Source of the DNA: Thiothrix phosphatis
GTDB lineage: Bacteria > Pseudomonadota > Gammaproteobacteria > Thiotrichales > Thiotrichaceae
Assembly: GCF_035668035.1 (NCBI RefSeq)
Contig: NZ_JAYMYJ010000112.1
Span: 124,001-188,000, forward strand
Reading direction: 5' to 3'
Length of the DNA stretch: 64,000 bases
Of the stretch, positions 53,793 to 61,908 are shown piece after piece (position 1 is the stretch's first letter; the number at the start of each line of letters is the position of its first letter). The position numbers and the translations under genes are program-made. The notes beneath the pieces were generated by a model. That model searched no databases, was not told where the DNA came from, and saw only the letters and a list, made by a program, of their open reading frames with translations.

Positions 53793-53868
53793 CATTGAAA
53801 AATTGGCAATTAAAAAATTTTCTGGATGTGTTTTTATTTAAAAAAATTATTAAAAAAATGATAGTTGT

Positions 53869-53896
53869 AAAAAAGAAAAGCGGGGTAATGCCCCGC
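53869..53896 (-). terminator. Intrinsic terminator downstream of paralogue B
   Basis: Read on the minus strand: stem GCGGGG/CCCCGC with a 5-base loop, then TTTTCTTTTTT. It lies 113 bases beyond the stop of paralogue B. The gene-free stretch 53707-54009 holds this terminator, the promoter of paralogue A, and a smaller CGGGTAA/TTACCCG hairpin at 53961-53977; otherwise it is A+T-rich with nothing recognisable. Confidence 0.75.
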
Positions 53897-54009
53897 TTGA
53901 TAGCTGTCTTGTGTATACGGAGAAAGCCCCATCTGCTGTAAAACCAAGACTTATTATTGCCGGGTAAAAATTACCCGTTTAGCCCTTATATTTTATTGAG
54001 TTGTTTATT

Positions 54010-54312
54010 TTATGCGCCCCTGGAAAGCCTTGCTGCTTGAATGGATGCGGCGGCTGCAAGTGTTGCAACCCCGACTTTTCTCTGGTCGTGGCTTGTTGAG
54101 ACGACAGTGTGTGGTGCGATAATGTAATCAGGGACGCCTTTCATGACTTCCTTTTCGTTATCCAGCAGCAGGTCTTCACTTTCATCGCCCGCCTCAAATA
54201 CGGTGAAATAGGATTGTTGGTTGCTGGCTGCTTCCATGCGGGCATGTCGGCAAGCGCCAGTAAACGTTTGGTGTGTAGAGTGGTAAACACCATCAAGGTA
54301 TACGTTAAACAT
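54010..54312 (-). CDS. Small protein of unknown function, paralogue B
   Basis: Hypothetical protein of 100 aa, paralogous to A. Conserved blocks are MFNVYLDGVYHST, ACRHAR, SYFTVFEAGDE and GVPDYIIAP. The last 30 residues differ completely from A (Ala-rich here). The ATG follows GGGAG with 7-base spacing. It has the same promoter architecture as A. The two genes are in the same orientation but separated by a terminator and a promoter, so they are independent units. The function is unknown; strong conservation of the N-terminal two-thirds suggests one compact domain. Confidence 0.8.
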   Translation of the reverse strand: MFNVYLDGVYHSTHQTFTGACRHARMEAASNQQSYFTVFEAGDESEDLLLDNEKEVMKGVPDYIIAPHTVVSTSHDQRKVGVATLAAAASIQAARLSRGA

Positions 54313-54345
54313 GTGTTAGCTCCCGTTGTCTGTTCCTGTGTAAGC

Positions 54346-54388
54346 AGAATATTTAAAAAAGGGCCCGCAGAATGTGATAGCGAGCACA
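54346..54388 (-). promoter_or_regulatory. CRP-like class II promoter of paralogue B
   Basis: On the minus strand TGTGCTCGCTATCACA (54388 to 54373) again matches 9 of 10 CRP consensus positions, and TATTCT (54351 to 54346) follows after 21 bases. Site, spacing and -10 hexamer equal those of paralogue A. The gene-free stretch 54313-54700 holds this promoter, a LacI-type palindrome, and an element shared with the aceA leader. Confidence 0.65.
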
Positions 54389-54509
54389 CTTCATTATTTT
54401 TTTGACGAAAAGTTTTTTATTGTATATTTCTTGGCCTTATATGTTGTAGTCCAGTGATTATTTGTCAATAAATAATATCTATGATTGATTGGGTCGCACG
54501 CAGGGGAAT

Positions 54510-54521
54510 GCAAACGTTTGC
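54510..54521. promoter_or_regulatory. LacI-family-type operator palindrome
   Basis: GCAAACGTTTGC is a perfect 12-base palindrome with central CG, the core of PurR and related LacI/GalR operators. It lies about 190 bases from both the mqo start and the paralogue B start. No LacI-family gene is in the window, so the regulator and the target gene are unknown. Confidence 0.45.
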
Positions 54522-54596
54522 TTATACAAAGGTTTTGACTTGACCAGATTATTGCAATGCCGCATTCTGCCTTCTTAAGCAGAGGTGTTTTTGCAA

Positions 54597-54614
54597 TATT
54601 GTCGACAATGTTAC
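54597..54614 (+). promoter_or_regulatory. Element upstream of mqo shared with aceA
   Basis: TATTGTCGACA followed by three bases and TTAC. The same arrangement occurs upstream of aceA at 56262-56279. It contains the 12-base palindrome ATTGTCGACAAT and lies about 87 bases before the mqo ATG. It could bind a regulator common to malate and glyoxylate metabolism; this is inference from the repeat alone. Confidence 0.4.
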
Positions 54615-54700
54615 AAGAATCCTGCATCAATAGGTGGAAACTAGGGTACATCCCGTTCTATCATCCTGACTTTACCAATCCTTGAGTGCTGAATGTCCGT

Positions 54701-56224
54701 ATGGCTGTGAAGAATGTAAACGTATTGCTGGCGGGGGGCGGGATAATGAGTTCCACCCTGGGAGTGTTGTTGAGGCAGTTGGATCCATTGTTGACAATTA
54801 CCATGGTGGAAAAACTGGATGATGTCGCTGAGGAAAGCACCAGTGGCTGGAACAACGCCGGCACCGGCCATGCCGCTTACTGCGAACTTAACTACACGCC
54901 GGAAACAGCGGACGGCGGCATTGATGCCAGCAAGGCTTTTGCCATCAATGAGTCCTTTGAACGCACCTTGCAATTTTGGTCATATCTGATACATCAGCAG
55001 GCATTGCCGGAACCCACCTCCTTTATTAATGCAACCCCGCACCTGAGCTTTGTCTGGGGTGAAAAGAATGTCAGCTTCCTACGCAAGCGGTTTGCCGCAA
55101 TTGGCGAGCACCATATGTTTGCCGGTATGGAATACAGCGAGGATCCTGCTGTGCTGCGTGAATGGATGCCATTGGTCATGGATGGGCGCGATCCAGCCCA
55201 ACCCGTGGCGGGCACCCGCGTCAAACATGGCACGGATGTGAACTTCGGTTCACTGAGCCGCAGCATGGTGGGTTACCTGCAAAACTCCGATAATTTTGAT
55301 TTGCTGCTGAAGCACTCCATTCATGGGTTGGAAAAACAGTCTGATGGCAAATGGCGGGTAAGCGTGCGCGAGTCCGGTTCGTTTGCCAGCAAGCATATCA
55401 TCGCTGATTTTGTATTCCTGGGTGCAGGTGGTGCAGCATTGCAGCTATTGCAAGCGTCGGGTATTGCTGAGAGCGTCGGATATGGCGGTTTTCCGGTCAG
55501 TGGGCAATGGCTGGTGTGCAAAAAACCGGAGATCGTGAGCCAGCATCTGGCCAAGGTCTATGGCAAAGCCTCTATTGGTGCGCCGCCGATGTCTGTCCCG
55601 CATCTGGATACACGTATCATTGATGGTGAAAAGGCGTTGTTGTTCGGGCCGTTTGCCGGTTTCACCACCAAATTCCTCAAACGCGGTTCGTTCATGGATT
55701 TGTTTGCCTCCATCCGGCCAGCCAATCTTTGGCCCATGCTCAAAGTGGGCATGAGCAGTTTTGACTTGATCCGTTATTTGATCACTGAAGTTATGCAAAG
55801 CCATGCTGACCGCATGAACGCCTTGCGTGAATATTTTCCTAACGCCAAGGATGAAGACTGGACATTGGCGACTGCTGGCCAACGGGTGCAAATCATCAAG
55901 AAAGATCCGCAGAAAGGCGGCAAGCTGGAGTTTGGCACCGAGGTCATCAGTGCGGCTGACGGTTCGCTGGCGGCATTGCTGGGTGCCTCGCCGGGTGCCT
56001 CTGTAACCGTCACAGCGATGTTGCAAGTGTTGGAAAAATGCTTTCCCGAGAAGATGGCTTCAGCAGAGTGGAAGGCGAAACTTAAGGAAATGATCCCCTC
56101 ATATGGCCGGTCGCTGACAAATGACGCCGAGCTGCTTAAGCAAATACGTCAGGACACTTTGTCGACATTGGGGCTGATAGATACGGGCGAGACTATGCAG
56201 GCACCGGAGGCGGCAGTGGTTTGA
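54701..56224 (+). CDS. mqo: Malate:quinone oxidoreductase Mqo
   Basis: Membrane-associated FAD enzyme (507 aa) oxidising malate to oxaloacetate and reducing quinone. The FAD-binding start NVLLAGGGIMSSTLGVLL is diagnostic, followed by EESTSGWNNAGTGHAAYCEL. Further family marks are SVGYGGFPVSGQWLVC and LFGPFAGFTTKFLK. The ATG at 54701 is preferred; a GTG at 54686 is in frame. No strong Shine-Dalgarno is seen. It neighbours aceA, suggesting a shared role in growth on C2 compounds or organic acids. Confidence 0.95.
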   Translation: MAVKNVNVLLAGGGIMSSTLGVLLRQLDPLLTITMVEKLDDVAEESTSGWNNAGTGHAAYCELNYTPETADGGIDASKAFAINESFERTLQFWSYLIHQQALPEPTSFINATPHLSFVWGEKNVSFLRKRFAAIGEHHMFAGMEYSEDPAVLREWMPLVMDGRDPAQPVAGTRVKHGTDVNFGSLSRSMVGYLQNSDNFDLLLKHSIHGLEKQSDGKWRVSVRESGSFASKHIIADFVFLGAGGAALQLLQASGIAESVGYGGFPVSGQWLVCKKPEIVSQHLAKVYGKASIGAPPMSVPHLDTRIIDGEKALLFGPFAGFTTKFLKRGSFMDLFASIRPANLWPMLKVGMSSFDLIRYLITEVMQSHADRMNALREYFPNAKDEDWTLATAGQRVQIIKKDPQKGGKLEFGTEVISAADGSLAALLGASPGASVTVTAMLQVLEKCFPEKMASAEWKAKLKEMIPSYGRSLTNDAELLKQIRQDTLSTLGLIDTGETMQAPEAAVV

Positions 56225-56237
56225 ACATTGGCTTGGA

Positions 56238-56252
56238 CAATGGTCACCATTG
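56238..56252. repeat. 15-base palindrome after mqo
   Basis: CAATGGT-C-ACCATTG, 13 bases after the mqo stop, followed by an A/T-rich stretch. It may be a weak terminator or an operator for aceA. It lies 10 bases before the shared mqo/aceA element. Confidence 0.4.
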
Positions 56253-56261
56253 AATTTATTT

Positions 56262-56279
56262 TATTGTCGACACATTTAC
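56262..56279 (+). promoter_or_regulatory. Element upstream of aceA shared with mqo
   Basis: TATTGTCGACA-CAT-TTAC, the counterpart of the mqo element (15 of 18 positions equal counting the three-base spacer). It is 178 bases before the aceA ATG, which implies a fairly long leader if it marks the promoter. A plausible but weak -10 (TTTAAT/TAATAC) follows. Confidence 0.4.
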
Positions 56280-56456
56280 CATTTAATACCATGCAAGACC
56301 GGCTTTCCCATGAGGATTGTCCGGCATTTCATACCCCAAAGAGAGATTCGCAAATAGCGGACACGAGGAGGATCGTGGTTGCATTCGTGCAGCCAGCAGG
56401 CGTAATGCCTGAATTTTTACCGGTTTCGTTCACCTATGACTCTGAGGAGACTTTAC

Positions 56457-57770
56457 ATGACTATGACTCGTGAAGCGCAAATTGCAGCTCTGGAAAAAGA
56501 TTGGGCAGAAAACCCGCGTTGGGCCAACGTAAAACGTGGCTACAAAGCGGCTGACGTTGTCCGTCTGCGTGGTTCTCTCCAGCCTGAATACACGCTGGCC
56601 AAGCGTGGCGCAGAAAAGCTGTGGGAAAAAATCAACGGTGGTGCCAAGAAAGGTTATGTAAATGCTTTCGGCGCCATCACTGCCGGTCAGGCGATGCAGC
56701 AGGCCAAAGCGGGTCTGGAAGCGGTTTACCTGTCCGGCTGGCAGGTTGCTGCTGACGGCAACACCTCCGAGACCATGTACCCTGACCAGTCCCTGTATGC
56801 GTACAACTCCGTACCGACCATGGTTCGCCGCATCAACAACACCTTCCAGCGCGCTGACGAAATCCAGTGGTCCAAAGGCGTCAACCCTGGCGATGAAGCG
56901 TTCATTGATTACTTCCTGCCTGTCGTAGCTGACGCAGAAGCCGGTTTCGGTGGCGTTCTGAACGCGTTCGAACTGATGAAAAACATGATCACTGCCGGTG
57001 CAGCTGGCGTCCACTTCGAAGACCAGCTGGCAGCAGTCAAGAAGTGCGGCCACATGGGCGGCAAAGTGTTGGTTCCAACCAATGAAGCGGTTGAGAAACT
57101 GATCGCTGCGCGTTTCGCTGCTGACGTTATGGGCGTCCCGACCATCGTGCTGGCGCGTACTGACGCTGAAGCGGCCAACCTGCTGACTTCCGACCATGAC
57201 GCCAACGACAAGCCATTCCTGACTGGCGAACGTACTGCCGAAGGTTTCTACCGCGTCAAGAACGGTCTGGAACAGGCCATCAGCCGTGGTATCGCTTACG
57301 CACCCTACGCTGATCTGGTCTGGTGTGAAACCGGCACGCCTGACATCGGCTTTGCGCGTGAATTCGCACAAGCTGTCCAGGCTGCATGCCCTGGCCAAAT
57401 CCTGTCTTACAACTGCTCGCCTTCCTTCAACTGGAAAAAGAACCTGTCTGACAGCCAGATCGCTTCCTTCCAGGAAGAGCTGTCCGCACTGGGCTACAAA
57501 TACCAGTTCATCACCTTGGCGGGCATCCACGTCAACTGGTACAACACCTTCCAGTTCGCGCACGCCTACGCACGCGGCGAAGGCATGAAGCACTACGTCA
57601 ACATGGTTCAGGAACCAGAATTCGCTGCCCGTGAGCAAGGTTACACCTTCGTCTCTCACCAGCAGGAAGTTGGTGCTGGCTACTTCGACGACGTTACTAC
57701 GGTTATCCAGGGTGGTGCTTCTTCCGTGACTGCGCTGACCGGTTCCACCGAAGAAGAGCAGTTCCACTAA
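56457..57770 (+). CDS. aceA: Isocitrate lyase AceA
   Basis: Glyoxylate-shunt enzyme (437 aa) cleaving isocitrate to glyoxylate and succinate. The active-site loop KKCGHMGGK is at 195-203 with catalytic Cys197. Other conserved parts are YLSGWQVAADGNTSETMYPDQ-type sequence near 91-111 and NCSPSFNWKK. The ATG at 56457 has GAGGAGA six bases upstream. Codon use is strongly biased (many CTG, GGT, GAA), suggesting high expression. Malate synthase is not in the window. A strong terminator follows. Confidence 0.97.
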   Translation: MTMTREAQIAALEKDWAENPRWANVKRGYKAADVVRLRGSLQPEYTLAKRGAEKLWEKINGGAKKGYVNAFGAITAGQAMQQAKAGLEAVYLSGWQVAADGNTSETMYPDQSLYAYNSVPTMVRRINNTFQRADEIQWSKGVNPGDEAFIDYFLPVVADAEAGFGGVLNAFELMKNMITAGAAGVHFEDQLAAVKKCGHMGGKVLVPTNEAVEKLIAARFAADVMGVPTIVLARTDAEAANLLTSDHDANDKPFLTGERTAEGFYRVKNGLEQAISRGIAYAPYADLVWCETGTPDIGFAREFAQAVQAACPGQILSYNCSPSFNWKKNLSDSQIASFQEELSALGYKYQFITLAGIHVNWYNTFQFAHAYARGEGMKHYVNMVQEPEFAAREQGYTFVSHQQEVGAGYFDDVTTVIQGGASSVTALTGSTEEEQFH

Positions 57771-57810
57771 GATTGACGGTTCAAGCCTTTGGGTTTGAAT
57801 GAGTAATCTG

Positions 57811-57848
57811 GAAAAGCCCGGCGATTACCCGTCGGGCTTTTCTTTTTT
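57811..57848 (+). terminator. Intrinsic terminator of aceA
   Basis: GAAAAGCCCG (57811-57820) pairs with CGGGCTTTTC (57833-57842) and is followed by TTTTTT. It lies 40 bases after the aceA stop. Confidence 0.93.
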
Positions 57849-57870
57849 CAGCCATTGAAAGGAGTTTTTC

Positions 57871-58362
57871 ATGACGGATTTTAAAACAGCCGACCTGTTG
57901 GATGAGAATGAAGACAAGGCGCTGCAAATCGTGCAGCCGGGCTTCAGCAATTACGGTGGCCGCAACAAGTTTTCCGGTGAAATCGTCACCCTGAAAATTT
58001 ATGAAGACAACTCACTGGTGCGTGAACTGGTTGCCGAAGATGGCAAGGGCAAAGTGCTGGTGGTGGATGGTGGCGGTTCCACCCGTTGCGCGCTGCTGGG
58101 CGACATGCTGGCGGAAAAGGCGGTGAAAAACGGCTGGAGCGGCATCGTCATCTACGGCCTGATCCGCGATTCCGTGGACATTGGCCAGATGGACATCGGC
58201 GTGAAGGCGCTGGGCACGTTCCCGCTCAAGAGCGTCAAGCGGGGTGTTGGCCTGCGCAATGAAGTGGTGCACTTTTACGATGTGACGTTCACCCCAGGGC
58301 ATTACCTGTATTCGGATGAAGACGGCATCATCGTTTCCCCGGTTGCATTGCTTGGTGAGTAA
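57871..58362 (+). CDS. rraA: RraA family protein (ribonuclease E regulator / aldolase-like)
   Basis: Protein of 163 aa with the RraA fold: TADLLDENEDKALQIVQPGF, VVDGGGSTRCALLGDMLA, GIVIYGLIRDSVDIGQMDIG. E. coli RraA inhibits RNase E; related proteins are oxaloacetate decarboxylases or HMG/CHA aldolases. Length and motifs fit the RNase E inhibitor type. A Shine-Dalgarno AAGGAG lies 8 bases before the ATG. It follows aceA and directly abuts the convergent TRAP permease gene (no base between stops). Confidence 0.9.
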   Translation: MTDFKTADLLDENEDKALQIVQPGFSNYGGRNKFSGEIVTLKIYEDNSLVRELVAEDGKGKVLVVDGGGSTRCALLGDMLAEKAVKNGWSGIVIYGLIRDSVDIGQMDIGVKALGTFPLKSVKRGVGLRNEVVHFYDVTFTPGHYLYSDEDGIIVSPVALLGE

Positions 58363-59952
58363 TCATTTGTCCAGCTGAAACTGGATTTCATTGTTTTGCG
58401 GTTTGGCAGGTTCTTGCGGCGCAGCAGGGGCCTGCCCATCCAGTTGGAACGGGATTTCATTGCCGCCGGAACCCGTCTTGGGCGCATCATTCTCAATCGT
58501 GAACTGGATTTCCTGTCCCTGTGGTATGGCTGCATGGCCTTTGTCCAGAAAAACGGTCACCAGCCCCGGCGAGAACATCACTATCACGGTCATGATCATT
58601 TGCAGGACAACCCAAGGGATGGAACCCCAGTAAATGTCGCTGCTTTTCACTTCCTTCGGTGCCACCCCGCGCAAATAAAACAAGGCAAAGCCGAATGGCG
58701 GGTGCATGAACGAGGTTTGGATATTGACGCTCAAGGTAATCCCAAACCAGATCAGCGCGCCGGTCGCCGCAGCCTGTTCATTGCCGTTCATGCTTGCCAG
58801 CAAGACGGGTGTCAGGATTTTCTGCGCCACCGGAGCCAGCAGCGGCACCAGGATGAACACGATTTCAAAAAAGTCGATGAAAAACGCCAGGAAGAAAATG
58901 AACAGGTTGACGATCAGCAAAAAGCTCATCCACCCGCCCGGCAGGTCGGAGAACAGGTGCTCCACCCAGCGCCCGCCGTCCACACCCTGAAAGACGACCG
59001 AAAAGGTGGTGGCGCCGATCAGGATGAACACCACCATCGAGGTGATGCGTGCGGTATTTTTGTAAGCTTGCTGGATCAGTTTCCACCATTCCGCCGTGCC
59101 GCCCAACTGTTTTTTGCGCAGGAAGGACAGCAGCATGGCACCCATGGCACCCATTGCGCCGGATTCAGTCGGGGTGGCGATGCCGAGCATGATGGTTCCC
59201 AGCACCAGGAAAATCAGCACGGCGGTGGGGATAATGCCGCGCAGGGCCTTTTTCCACAGCGCCACGCCTTTCAGGGTGATCTGGTCTTCGGGGATGCCCG
59301 GCAACCAGTCGGGTTTGAGGCGGGTGATGAAAAAAGTGTACAGCATGAACAGGCTGATCTGCATCGCCGCCGGAATCCATGCGCCCAGATACATATTGCC
59401 CACGTCGGCGCTGGCGGTCGGGGTTTTCAGTTGGTCAGCGAGGATGATCAGCACCAGCGAGGGTGGCACGATTTGCGCAATGGTGCCTGAAGCCGCCAGC
59501 ACGCCAGTGGTGTAGCGCATATTGTAGCCGTAACGGATCATCACCGGCATCGCGATCATCGCCATCGCAATCACCTGCGCCGCCACCGTGCCGGTGATTG
59601 CCCCCAGCACGAAACTGACCAGGATCACCGAATAGCCCAGCCCGCCGCGCACCCGCCCGAACAATTGCCCCATCGAGTCGAGCATGTCTTCGGCCAGTCG
59701 GCTGCGTTCCAGCACCGCGCCCATGAACGTGAAGAACGGTATCGCCAGCAGCAATTCGTTGGCGAGCACGTTGCCAAAGATGCGTTGGGGGATGGCTTGC
59801 AGGAATGCTTCGGTAAAAAAGCCCATTTCAATCGAAATGAAGCCGAAAAATAGCCCGACCGCCATCAGTGAAAACGCCACAGGGAAGCCGACAAGCAGGA
59901 ACAGCACCAGCCCCGCGAACATCAACGGCGGCATGAATTCCAGTGGGATCAT
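58363..59952 (-). CDS. TRAP transporter large permease (DctM family) with repeated C-terminal tail
   Basis: Inner-membrane transport subunit (529 aa) of a sodium-driven TRAP importer. It has about 12 TM segments, with FFTFMGAVLERSRLAEDMLD, GTVAAQVIAMAMIAMPVM and NIQTSFMHPPFGFALFYLRG typical of the longer DctM class linked to mannitol/chloroaromatic-type TRAP systems. The last 55 residues are an unusual soluble tail with three related units: EIQFTIE, EIPFQLD and EIQFQLD, separated by Pro/Gly/Gln linkers. The start overlaps the dctQ stop by 4 bases. Confidence 0.9.
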   Translation of the reverse strand: MIPLEFMPPLMFAGLVLFLLVGFPVAFSLMAVGLFFGFISIEMGFFTEAFLQAIPQRIFGNVLANELLLAIPFFTFMGAVLERSRLAEDMLDSMGQLFGRVRGGLGYSVILVSFVLGAITGTVAAQVIAMAMIAMPVMIRYGYNMRYTTGVLAASGTIAQIVPPSLVLIILADQLKTPTASADVGNMYLGAWIPAAMQISLFMLYTFFITRLKPDWLPGIPEDQITLKGVALWKKALRGIIPTAVLIFLVLGTIMLGIATPTESGAMGAMGAMLLSFLRKKQLGGTAEWWKLIQQAYKNTARITSMVVFILIGATTFSVVFQGVDGGRWVEHLFSDLPGGWMSFLLIVNLFIFFLAFFIDFFEIVFILVPLLAPVAQKILTPVLLASMNGNEQAAATGALIWFGITLSVNIQTSFMHPPFGFALFYLRGVAPKEVKSSDIYWGSIPWVVLQMIMTVIVMFSPGLVTVFLDKGHAAIPQGQEIQFTIENDAPKTGSGGNEIPFQLDGQAPAAPQEPAKPQNNEIQFQLDK

Positions 59953-60485
59953 TGCTCCGGCCTCTCGTAATGGGTGTCAAGCTGCAAGTCGCCATGCAGG
60001 GCGGCGAAGCGTTTGAGCAGTTCCGACAGGCCTTGCAACATCAGCATGAAAAAGCCAAAGGGCAGGATGAACTTGATCGGGTAACGGGGCAGGCCGCCCG
60101 GATTGCTGGAATGTTCCAGGATTGCCCATGATGGCAGGAACAGGGTTTCCCATGACAGCCAGGCAAACAGGGCGCAGGCAGGCAACAGGAAGAACACCAG
60201 GCCGAAAATGTCGATCCATAGCCGGGCGCGCTCAGAGACATGCCCATAGATCAAGTCTACCCGCACATGGCCATTTTGGTGCAGCGTGTGGGATGCCCCC
60301 AGCATCACGGCGGCCCCAAACAGGTACCACTGCAATTCCAGCGGCCAGTTGTTGCTGAGGTCAAAACCGTAACGCAGCAATGCATTCCCGGCGCTGACCA
60401 CGCAGGCCAGCAGGATCAGTACATTGGCGATACGCCCCAGCCAAGCGTTGGCAGTGTCAACCGCGTGTGAAATGGCAAGTAGCAT
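59949..60485 (-). CDS. TRAP transporter small permease (DctQ family)
   Basis: Four-TM small subunit (178 aa) that joins DctM. Typical features are NALLRYGFDLSNNWPLELQWYLF-like helix 2 and GASHTLHQNGHVRVDLIYGH. The ATG at 60485 follows AGGA with 8-base spacing; the frame is open further upstream, through the dctP end, but the composition there is not protein-like. It is translationally coupled to dctM and separated from dctP by 52 bases containing a hairpin. Confidence 0.9.
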   Translation of the reverse strand: MLLAISHAVDTANAWLGRIANVLILLACVVSAGNALLRYGFDLSNNWPLELQWYLFGAAVMLGASHTLHQNGHVRVDLIYGHVSERARLWIDIFGLVFFLLPACALFAWLSWETLFLPSWAILEHSSNPGGLPRYPIKFILPFGFFMLMLQGLSELLKRFAALHGDLQLDTHYERPEQ

Positions 60486-60505
60486 GAGTGTTTTCCTATG
60501 CGCAG

Positions 60506-60523
60506 GCCGGGCTTGCGCCCGGC
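60506..60523 (-). other. Intercistronic hairpin between dctP and dctQ
   Basis: A perfect 7-bp G/C stem GCCGGGC/GCCCGGC with a TTGC/GCAA loop and no T run. Such stems after binding-protein genes protect the upstream mRNA and raise its level relative to the permeases; that role here is inferred. Confidence 0.55.
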
Positions 60524-60537
60524 TGACAATGGTTGTT

Positions 60538-61641
60538 TTACAGTTTTTTGTTGAAGGCAAACTTGGCGAAGGATTGTTCCGCCACGTTGAACCACTGCGC
60601 TTCGTTGTTACGGAACACTTTCCAGTCGTCGAAAATCTTTTTGAAGGATGGGTTGCTCTTGGATTGTTCCTCAAAGACTTCCAGCGTGGCCTTGAAGCAG
60701 GCTTCCATGACTTCATCGCTGAACGAGCGCAGTTTTACGCCGCTGTTGACCAAGTTGGCCAGTGCCTGCGGGTTGTTGGCGTCATACTTGGCCAGCATGT
60801 CGTTGTGCGCCAGTTGGCAGGACGCCTCCCAGGCGGCTTTGTAGGGTTCAGGCAATTTTTCCCACTGGTCTTTGTTGACGTAAAACGACAGTTGCGGGCC
60901 GCCTTCCCACCAGCCGGGTGTGTAGTAGTTCTTGACGATCTTGGCGAAACCGAGCTTCTCATCGTCATACGGGCCGACCCACTCGGCAGCGTCTATCGTG
61001 CCTTTTTCCAGCGCAGGGTAGATGTCGCCGCCCGGCAACTGCTGCGGCACAACCCCCAGTTTGCTGAGAACCATACCGGCAAAGCCGCTGACCCGGAATT
61101 TCAGCCCTTCCAGATCCTTGACACTGTTGATTTCCTTGTTGAACCAGCCGCCCATCTGGGTGCCGGTGTTGCCGCCCATGAAATTGACCACGTTATATTC
61201 GGCGAACAGTTCCCGCAGCAGCTGTTTGCCGTTGCCGTGCATGAACCAGGCGGTCTGCTGGCGGGCGGTCAGGCCGAAGGGGACGGCGCAATCAAACGCC
61301 AGGGCGGCGTTCTTGCCGAAATAGTAGTAGGAGGCGGAATGGCCCGCCTCCACCGTGCCGTTTTGCACGGCGTCCAAAACTTGCAAGCCGGGAACGATTT
61401 CACCGGCGGCAAAGATTTTGACGGTGAACTTGCCGCCGGTGATGGCAGCGAGGGAATTCGCCAGTATGTCGGACGCGCCATAAATGGTGTCAAGCGATTT
61501 GGGGAAGCTGGAAGTCAGGCGCCAGCTAACGGCGGGCAGGTCAGCGGATTTGGCTTCTTCGGCGGCCAGCAGGGCGGCGGGTGTGGCGGCCAGGGCGGCG
61601 GCGCTGAATGCAGTTTTCTTGAGGAATGATCGGCGTTCCAT
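60538..61641 (-). CDS. TRAP transporter substrate-binding protein (DctP/TakP-like), Tat-exported
   Basis: Periplasmic binding protein (367 aa). The leader has a twin-arginine motif ERRSFLKKTAF followed by an Ala-rich hydrophobic stretch ending ALLAAEEA, so it is probably exported folded by Tat. The DctP fold shows GEIVPGLQVLDAVQNGTVEAGH, EGLKFRVSGFAGMV (likely carboxylate-binding Arg) and EWVGPYDDEKLGF. The class binds 2-oxo acids, lactate or related acids; the substrate here is unknown. A Shine-Dalgarno AGGAG lies 5 bases upstream. First gene of the dctP-dctQ-dctM operon. Confidence 0.92.
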   Translation of the reverse strand: MERRSFLKKTAFSAAALAATPAALLAAEEAKSADLPAVSWRLTSSFPKSLDTIYGASDILANSLAAITGGKFTVKIFAAGEIVPGLQVLDAVQNGTVEAGHSASYYYFGKNAALAFDCAVPFGLTARQQTAWFMHGNGKQLLRELFAEYNVVNFMGGNTGTQMGGWFNKEINSVKDLEGLKFRVSGFAGMVLSKLGVVPQQLPGGDIYPALEKGTIDAAEWVGPYDDEKLGFAKIVKNYYTPGWWEGGPQLSFYVNKDQWEKLPEPYKAAWEASCQLAHNDMLAKYDANNPQALANLVNSGVKLRSFSDEVMEACFKATLEVFEEQSKSNPSFKKIFDDWKVFRNNEAQWFNVAEQSFAKFAFNKKL

Positions 61642-61908
61642 GGTGGCTCCTTTGTGTCTCTAGCGGATGTGGATGCGCATGACTTGTGGCGTCATGTAAA
61701 TGATTGTATGGAAGAGTGTAGCGAATCGGTTGAAGAATTGACATTGTTCAGGCGATGGCTGAGGGGGGGTGTCCTTGGCCTGAAAGTGTGCCTATTAATT
61801 TTTGCCCATTACCATATAAATTGACTGAATTGATGGTTGGTGCAAAGATGTGCATTGTCATAAAAAAATCTTCAATCCGATAAATCTGGGACAATGCGAG
61901 GAATGTCT

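Noticed and set aside
60486..60716. A longer N-terminus for the TRAP small permease
   Set aside because: The upstream in-frame stretch overlaps the dctP end in another frame and reads as Ser/Lys/Arg-rich noise; the ATG at 60485 has a ribosome site.
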